A stretch of DNA of 11,476 nt from JANRLJ01 sp034437895 (GTDB lineage: Bacteria > Chloroflexota > Anaerolineae > Aggregatilineales > Phototrophicaceae): contig DAOTTO010000593.1 of NCBI GenBank assembly GCA_034437895.1, positions 1-11,476 of the forward strand, read 5' to 3'. Below, one piece after another: positions 6,716-11,476 of the stretch (position 1 is the stretch's first letter; each line of letters starts with the position of its first letter). The notes under the pieces are model-generated. The model did no database searches. It saw only the letters and a list, made by a program, of their open reading frames with translations, and was not told the DNA's origin. A program made the position numbers and the translations under genes.

Positions 6716-7918
6716 TCAGTACACCCCACTGAACGCCCGCCGCAGTACAGCAGCAGGCATAGCGTTAATTGCCTCAAGACGTTCACTCAAGATAATACGC
6801 AATTCGTCGCTAACGGCCATCAGTTCCTGCAACTTATACGTAATTTGCTGTTGAATGCTCAATGGAGGGATGGGAGCTTGATAGGCAAACAAAGACTCTC
6901 GGTTAAGTTTTGGCATACGTGCGCGCCGAGATTCTGTATCAGCATATTCCGTAAAATCATCCGATACCAACATCCAAGCCGTGAAATACGGGTCAAGCGC
7001 GTCTTTATTGATCTTGATAGGATACATATCTGCGCTACATAACCCCACAAAATCCACGTAAGCAACTTTACGGAGATAGGGTCGCAATTTGGAATATAGA
7101 ATATCATTTGGATCGAATAAATACTTACCGCTTGTCATCCCATCTTTAAAAGCTGAGCGCACATTCATAAGCCGACAAGTTCCGCTTTCAATATTTTCTC
7201 CGTTTACATGAGGCAGCGAGCCGTATTCCTTTATAGTAGGATCAACAATTTTTGCGGTTATTGTGGCTATTTCACCAAATGGAATTCTTTCCCACTCCCG
7301 CGCCTCATCGCTCTCGAACACCTCGCGCAGATACGACGCGGTGAGCGACTCCGCCGCTTCTAACTCCGCTTCGATGGCGATACGGGCAGCGTCGATGTCT
7401 GCCATCTGTTCTTCGATGATGGCGGCGATGCGCTGCTGTTCGGGAAGTGGTGGGAGAGGAATGAATTGCTCTCTTACTTGACTATCGGTTACGGCAGGAT
7501 ACATCGCACCTTTAACTAGATTGGAAAGATTGTTAATAAATTCAGGAGTACGAACATATCCAAAAAGATATGCTGAATCCAGTTCCCTCCCCGGACGCAA
7601 TACACAAAAGCCTGTACTACATATCTGATTGTCCAACTCCACAGATACTAAAGCTACACTGTTGAGATTTGGTCGAGTAGTCGAAACAATGATATCACCT
7701 GCACAAACCCTCTGGCGTGCGCGGCTTGGAGCATCTTTACCAAGAAGTTTTTTAGGCTCGGCAATTCTTTTTTTTACATTGTCAATGCTGCCGATGTCTA
7801 TATATGTAAAAAGCGCATCTGGTATTTCTCGATTGGGATTTATAGTGCCTGTTTTGCGAATGCAGACATCATCGAGTCTTACCCACCGCCAACCTTCGGG
7901 CAGTTGTTGTTCACTCAC
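6716..7918 (-). CDS. hsdS: HsdS, type I RM specificity subunit
   Basis: This 400-residue DNA-recognition subunit should read a two-part site. TRD1 spans about 5-155 (starting LPEGWRWVRLDDVC, with GDIIVSTTRPN and ending QFIPLPPLPEQQRIAAIIEEQ). The first long helix is about 160-200 (IEEQMADIDAARIAIEAEL). TRD2 spans about 205-350 (WERIPFGEIATI, NDILYSKLRPYL, IPPLSIQQQITYK). The second helix is about 355-400 and ends AMPAAVLRRAFSGVY, a typical HsdS end. The GTG start shares four bases (GTGA) with the hsdR stop, a sign of translational coupling. Both half-subunits look intact, so it is not truncated. With hsdM broken it may have no partner. Confidence 0.95.
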   Translation of the reverse strand: MSEQQLPEGWRWVRLDDVCIRKTGTINPNREIPDALFTYIDIGSIDNVKKRIAEPKKLLGKDAPSRARQRVCAGDIIVSTTRPNLNSVALVSVELDNQICSTGFCVLRPGRELDSAYLFGYVRTPEFINNLSNLVKGAMYPAVTDSQVREQFIPLPPLPEQQRIAAIIEEQMADIDAARIAIEAELEAAESLTASYLREVFESDEAREWERIPFGEIATITAKIVDPTIKEYGSLPHVNGENIESGTCRLMNVRSAFKDGMTSGKYLFDPNDILYSKLRPYLRKVAYVDFVGLCSADMYPIKINKDALDPYFTAWMLVSDDFTEYADTESRRARMPKLNRESLFAYQAPIPPLSIQQQITYKLQELMAVSDELRIILSERLEAINAMPAAVLRRAFSGVY

Positions 7919-10284
7919 GCAGCAAACATCCTTTCTTTCGTTTCGCGCAGCACCTCAGCCGGTTTGCCTACCGTCTTCAGCGAGTCCAGTCCGCCCGCGT
8001 TGGCTACTTCCGGTGCGCGGAAAATGTGCGGGTTCTCCAGTCCATCCGTGCCGTCAAAGGCAAACTGCGCGGCAATCGCCCGGATGGTCGCGGCAGCCGC
8101 CGGGGTGAGTTTGTCCAGCCAATCAATGTGCTTGTAGTTGAACGCCTCGGCGCGTTCGGTGCGGGTGCGCGGGGTCAAGCCGTAGCCCAGCTCCCCCAAT
8201 ATATCATAAAGATCATAGGCATCCATCTGCGTCAGCTTTTGCAGCAGCACTACCGAGCGCCCGGCGCTGGGCAGCTTCGCTAGTAGTTCGCCGCGTTCCG
8301 CCGGGTTCACCCACAATGCGCGGAAGGCTTCCAGCGTGTCCACCTCGCGCAGTAGGTTTGATGCCACATATTCGCGGTATTCTTCAATCGTCAGCGGCAT
8401 GGCTTGCCCGTCAATATCGGCGACGATGTAGCGCCCGGCGAGCGTCACGCGCACATCGAATCCCTCGACTTGGATGATTGGCTCACGTTCAGGCTGTTCG
8501 TGCTCGGTATCGCCGTCGGATTGGCTCGGCTCTGGGGCGACGGCGGTGATAAAGTCTTTACCGAAATTGTCCGTCGCGTCGGTGTAGTCGTAAACCCGGA
8601 ACATCAGTTTTTCAGTGGGGGTATGCAGCCGCGTCCCCCGCCCGATCATCTGGTAGAAGCTGATCGGCGACTTTACATAGCGAAAAAAGACGATATTGCG
8701 TACCGACGGCACATCTACGCCCGTCGTCAGCAGGTCAACCGTCGTGGCAATGAAATGGGTGCGATTGCTGCCGCGTAGGTCAGCCAGATAGTCGCGCCCC
8801 TGATTGGCCGCTGTGCATTTAAAGGCATAGGGCGCAGCGCGTTTTACGCCATTGGCCGTACACCATTCGGCGTAAAGATTGTTCAATACCCCGGCAATAG
8901 CATCGGCATGAGTGTCGCGCACACAGAAGATGATGGTTTTCTGGTGTGGATCACCCGTGTCGAGCAGGTGTTGGAATAGGTCTTGCGTCATCGCCAGCAC
9001 CCGATCCGGCAGCAGGATGTCATCTTCGTAATTTTGCTTCTGGTAGATTTCACGCAGCTTGGCTTCACTAATCCGTTCACCGGTGATTGCATCCGTCGGA
9101 TTGCGTGCCAGAATGTCCGCGATTGTAATTCCAGTCTCATCCAGATTGACGGTGCTTTTGCGAATCTCGCAGGCAGCCAAGTAGCCATCTTCGATTCCCT
9201 GCCCGATCTCGTATTCGTAAACGGGTTCGCCAAAATAGGCAATATTGTCCGCTGAGATTTGCTGATCGGCGTGGGCTTCCGGCGTATCTCCTTCTACTTT
9301 GAGTTGGCGCGGGGTCGCGGTCAGACCAATCTGTATCGCGTCGGGGTTTATACGGAGGACTTGCGACCACTTGCCCCAAGCGGAGCGGTGCGCTTCATCA
9401 ATGATGATGTGCGAGAAGAAATTCGGCGGATAATTGGCAGTCAGAAAATTGGCATCGGCATCATCGGTGTCAATGTCGAGCGTCTGGTAGGTAGCGATCA
9501 AAATGCGGGCATTCTTCTGCGCGTCTTTGCCAGATACAGGAGCAGCATCATTGCCAAAGATTTCTTGAAATGCGCCGGTTGCCTGCTTGCGGAGTTCGTC
9601 GCGGTCACATAAAAACAGGGCGCGGCGAAGCTGTCCGGCATCCGCAATGCGTTTCAATAGATTCACCGCGATGCGCGTTTTGCCGGAGCCAGTCGCCAGC
9701 GTCAGCAGTACCCGGTTGCCACCAGCAGCGATTTTTTCCAATGCCGCACGGATTGCCGCATCTTGGTAGTAGCGACGGGAAGCCTCACCGCCGACATACG
9801 GTTCAAGCAGCGGTTTGGCAAGCTCATCTTCTAGGCTGAAACCCATTCGCTGTTCATAACGGCGGCGCAGTTCATCCGGTGTGGGGAACTCAGACATCGG
9901 GCGTGGCTGCGTGGTTAACCCGGTAAGGCTGTCGTACTCGACGAATAAAAAGCCGTTAGTGGCGTACACAAACGGGACATTCAGCCGCTTTGCCCCAGCG
10001 TAGAGCTTCGCCTGTTCCAGCCCGCGCGTTGGCGGATATTTGGCGGCTTTCGCTTCGATCAACGCGACGGCCACCGGCTGCGTTTCCGGCGCGACTTTCA
10101 CCCGCAGGGTAATGTCGATCCGTTTTTTATCCTTTTGCACCCTGCTTGTATCCGGGTTGATGATATTCGCCCCGGCATTTTCCTCGTAGCGCAGATTATC
10201 TTCTGTCCAGCCACAGGTATAGATGCTCGGCTTGATGAGTTTATGAATCGTGTCAGCTTCGCTGTAACTCTGGTAGTTGTCCAT
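7915..10284 (-). CDS. hsdR: HsdR, type I restriction subunit (EcoEI-like)
   Basis: This 789-residue motor and nuclease subunit translocates DNA with ATP and cuts away from the site. The N-terminal nuclease domain shows RID57 and E77-A-K79, the PD-(D/E)xK core. The SF2 helicase domain has Walker A ATGSGKT (197-203), DEAH (296-299), TAT (322-324), TGVDVP (521-526) and GRGTR (548-552). After about 600 comes the EcoEI-type C-terminal region (YVASNLLREVDTLEAFRALW), which docks on the methyltransferase. The size fits the short EcoEI-type R subunits, not the roughly 1000-residue EcoKI type. ATG 10284 is the first start and gives a natural N-terminus (MDNYQSYSEADTIHKLI). No clear Shine-Dalgarno site is seen. 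It is first in the operon, and no motif is damaged. Confidence 0.96.
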   Translation of the reverse strand: MDNYQSYSEADTIHKLIKPSIYTCGWTEDNLRYEENAGANIINPDTSRVQKDKKRIDITLRVKVAPETQPVAVALIEAKAAKYPPTRGLEQAKLYAGAKRLNVPFVYATNGFLFVEYDSLTGLTTQPRPMSEFPTPDELRRRYEQRMGFSLEDELAKPLLEPYVGGEASRRYYQDAAIRAALEKIAAGGNRVLLTLATGSGKTRIAVNLLKRIADAGQLRRALFLCDRDELRKQATGAFQEIFGNDAAPVSGKDAQKNARILIATYQTLDIDTDDADANFLTANYPPNFFSHIIIDEAHRSAWGKWSQVLRINPDAIQIGLTATPRQLKVEGDTPEAHADQQISADNIAYFGEPVYEYEIGQGIEDGYLAACEIRKSTVNLDETGITIADILARNPTDAITGERISEAKLREIYQKQNYEDDILLPDRVLAMTQDLFQHLLDTGDPHQKTIIFCVRDTHADAIAGVLNNLYAEWCTANGVKRAAPYAFKCTAANQGRDYLADLRGSNRTHFIATTVDLLTTGVDVPSVRNIVFFRYVKSPISFYQMIGRGTRLHTPTEKLMFRVYDYTDATDNFGKDFITAVAPEPSQSDGDTEHEQPEREPIIQVEGFDVRVTLAGRYIVADIDGQAMPLTIEEYREYVASNLLREVDTLEAFRALWVNPAERGELLAKLPSAGRSVVLLQKLTQMDAYDLYDILGELGYGLTPRTRTERAEAFNYKHIDWLDKLTPAAAATIRAIAAQFAFDGTDGLENPHIFRAPEVANAGGLDSLKTVGKPAEVLRETKERMFAA

Positions 10285-10318
10285 ATCGGAATTCTGGGTG
10301 AAATAAGTGATTTATTAA

Positions 10319-10324
10319 ATTGTA
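10319..10324 (-). promoter_or_regulatory. Possible -10 box for the hsdR operon
   Basis: TACAAT on the - strand ends 34 bases before the hsdR ATG, so the leader would be about 28 bases. The hexamer 17 bases upstream (TGTTCA) matches the -35 consensus at only three positions. The call rests on position and one good hexamer. Confidence 0.3.
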
Positions 10325-10392
10325 GCCCGAACCGGTTGTAATGAACAGTAAAAAGCGATTCATTCATTACCTGATAATAACGACACCCACTG

Positions 10393-10422
10393 TAAATTTG
10401 CATGGCCGGGAACGCAAATTTA
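10393..10422. promoter_or_regulatory. Inverted repeat in the divergent hsdR / RHH intergenic region (operator candidate)
   Basis: The perfect 9-bp arms TAAATTTGC and GCAAATTTA have a 12-base spacer, so arm centres lie 21 bases (about two helical turns) apart. They sit between divergent genes, about 85 bases upstream of a ribbon-helix-helix gene and 109 upstream of hsdR. That suits binding by a dimeric regulator, most simply the RHH protein itself. There is no T-run, so it is not a terminator. Confidence 0.5.
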
Positions 10423-10507
10423 ACAATATCACGCTGTAGGCTTCCGCAAGTGCGCCGCCTCACTTTGGGATAATGAGGATAGGCGCATTCTTTGTCGGGA
10501 GTAGTCC

Positions 10508-10897
10508 ATGTCCAAAACCGTCCGCCGCAGCATCACGATGCCTCAAGAGATGCACGAGCGGCTGATGCTGCTGGTCAGCAAGCGTGACCGCACAACCACA
10601 GAAGCAGATTTAATCCGCGATGCCATCCGGCGCTATCTGGATGAGCAGGAACAGATTATCGGCAGCCGTCGCCATTTCACGCGCACCTTTCAGGATCGCA
10701 TTGACAAGCTGGAGATGAACATCGCGTTTCATCTGAATGTGCTGCTGTATTTACTGAGTGCCGATGAACCGGCGACACGACAGCTCATCGAAAACGCTAT
10801 CATCGCCGCGCGCCGTGATGGGCGAACACTGCTGGCGCAGATCAAAGCAGTACGTGAAATGGCAGAGGTCGAGTCAGAGCGAGAACACAGTGAATAA
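10508..10897 (+). CDS. Ribbon-helix-helix (CopG/Arc-type) DNA-binding protein
   Basis: This 129-residue protein has an N-terminal RHH fold: a beta strand TVRRSITMPQEMHERL (4-19), then two helices ending TEADLIRDAIRRYLDEQ (36-52). A helical C-terminal part follows (FQDRIDKLEMNIAFHLNVLLYLL...RRDGRTLLAQIKAVREMAE), probably for oligomerisation or partner contact. GGGAG (10497-10501) lies 6 bases before the ATG, a good ribosome site. A possible -10 (GATAAT) lies about 35 bases upstream. The end overlaps the next gene by 8 bases. Such proteins serve as plasmid repressors, antitoxins or relaxase accessory factors. The relaxase-like downstream gene favours the last, with autoregulation possible at the nearby inverted repeat. 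Confidence 0.85.
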   Translation: MSKTVRRSITMPQEMHERLMLLVSKRDRTTTEADLIRDAIRRYLDEQEQIIGSRRHFTRTFQDRIDKLEMNIAFHLNVLLYLLSADEPATRQLIENAIIAARRDGRTLLAQIKAVREMAEVESEREHSE

Positions 10898-11311
10898 AGT
10901 GATTATCGTGGTCGATTTCGCCTATAAAGGCCCGAAAAAGTCAGGGCGTGGAAGCGGATTGTTGAGGATTACTATGCCGCACGCGGTTTTGATGTCCCCG
11001 AATTTTCATTTGTCCTCCATGACCGAAGAGCCAAGACTGAGGATAGCGACGAACCCATCCAGCATCTCCATACCCATGTGGTTTTGCCCGGAACAGCCCC
11101 TTCAATTGCGGAACGGCTGTCGGTCTATAACAACAGCGCGAAAGCTCATGATGCTCTGTTCCGTGAAATCGCCAGCCAGCATTTCAGCAACACCTTAGAT
11201 CTCATCGTTGGCCCTGAGTGGAGTAAATTGCGAAAGGATGAAATCGAAGTGACTCCCGCCGAACCGGATTTGCCCGAAAGTGACGATCTCGACCTCTGGT
11301 TTCCGCGTTAG
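10890..11311 (+). pseudogene. Small relaxase-like (HUH motif) gene with a -1 frame shift
   Basis: A GTG at 10890, overlapping the RHH stop, opens MNKVIIVVDFAYKGPKK. After the A-run at 10935-10939 the coding signal moves to the -1 frame: VRAWKRIVEDYYAARGFDVPE, then FSFVLHDRR, then HLHTHVVLPGT, ending DDLDLWFPR at TAG 11309-11311. With the shift the protein has 140 residues. H44-D45 followed by H59-x-H61-x-H63 and hydrophobics matches the HUH metal-binding motif of relaxases and Rep proteins. Nucleophile candidates are Y12, Y28 and Y29. It is far shorter than normal relaxases. The shift must lie after 10927, where the -1 frame opens. Without it the frame runs on as unrelated sequence to 11198. 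It could be a one-base deletion, a sequencing error or programmed slippage. Confidence 0.6.
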
Positions 11312-11358
11312 AGATAAAACCCTATATCGTTACACTATTCAACAAGAAGTGAGACTGC

Positions 11359-11476
11359 ATGTTCTATTGGTTATTTACAGAAGGCAAATCGCTGATCGGT
11401 GTGTGCCTTGCACCGCTGCTGTGTTTGCTGCCCGTTGCACCACTGGTCTTTAGCGCTGTTGCTGGCGCAGGCATCC
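11359..11476 (+). CDS. Small membrane protein, 5' part only
   Basis: An ATG at 11359 opens 39 codons that continue past the window edge: MFYWLFTEGKSLIGVCLAPL, then LCLLPVAPLVFSAVAGAGI. After a short polar start, residues 12-39 form one long hydrophobic segment, so this is a membrane protein or a signal-anchor sequence. The upstream sequence is only weakly ribosome-site-like (AAGAAGTGAG). It lies 47 bases after the relaxase-like gene on the same strand and could be part of that operon. No family is recognised. Confidence 0.5.
   Translation, partial: MFYWLFTEGKSLIGVCLAPLLCLLPVAPLVFSAVAGAGI

Noticed and set aside
6664..6786. ATG 6786 as start of the DUF6978-like gene
   Set aside because: It overlaps the end of hsdS by 71 bases. 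The predicted N-terminus is hsdS read in another frame, and GTG 6663 has AGGAG at good spacing.
1..11476. CRISPR array or tRNA/rRNA gene
   Set aside because: No regularly spaced direct repeats were seen, and no tRNA cloverleaf or rRNA sequence was recognised on either strand.

Overview
The window is a bacterial accessory (defence and mobile-element) region of about 11.5 kb. It contains a short ssb gene cut by a group II intron, a type I restriction-modification (RM) operon with two extra genes in it, a large structured non-coding RNA candidate, and the start of a small mobilisation-like operon. The host cannot be fixed from the sequence. Moderate GC, no core genes, and an RNA that resembles HEARO/OMEGA RNAs (abundant in some Chloroflexota) make a Chloroflexota-like or other environmental, intron-rich bacterium a weak guess.

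Layout, left to right. (1) 1-146 and 2550-2757 (+) are the two halves of a single-stranded DNA-binding protein gene. They rejoin in perfect frame once 147-2549 is removed. The removed piece is a complete group II intron lying on the opposite (-) strand, with 5' GTGCGACC, an RT/maturase/HNH protein (221-1921), domain V at 189-222 and 3' ...CGAC. Because it is antisense to ssb it cannot restore ssb by splicing. A good rho-independent terminator follows ssb (2781-2814). (2) 2837-3427 (-) encodes a LOTUS/OST-HTH domain joined to a DUF2695-like domain, read from a nearly leaderless promoter. (3) About 3497-3816 holds at least eight strong hairpins and no convincing gene. Six C/A mismatches on the + strand become G-U wobbles on the - strand, so the RNA should be read from the - strand. 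It may be a standalone HEARO/OMEGA-type RNA.

(4) 10284 down to 3879 (-) is an EcoEI-like type I RM operon in the order hsdR, hsdS, a DUF6978-like gene, a DUF1828/DUF1829 gene, hsdM. Gene overlaps and short gaps suggest one transcript. hsdM carries one in-frame TAA directly after its AdoMet-binding motif, so the modification subunit, and with it the system, is probably dead unless the stop is read through or is a sequencing error. The two inserted genes are visibly AT-richer than hsdR and hsdM.

(5) 10285-10507 is a divergent intergenic region with a 9-bp inverted repeat. To its right, on the + strand, are a ribbon-helix-helix protein, an overlapping small gene with a relaxase-like HD...HxHxH signature that needs a -1 shift at an A-run, and the start of a small membrane protein that runs off the window.

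The most unusual items are the minus-strand structured RNA, its position just upstream of a LOTUS-domain gene, and the two-gene cassette inside the RM operon.
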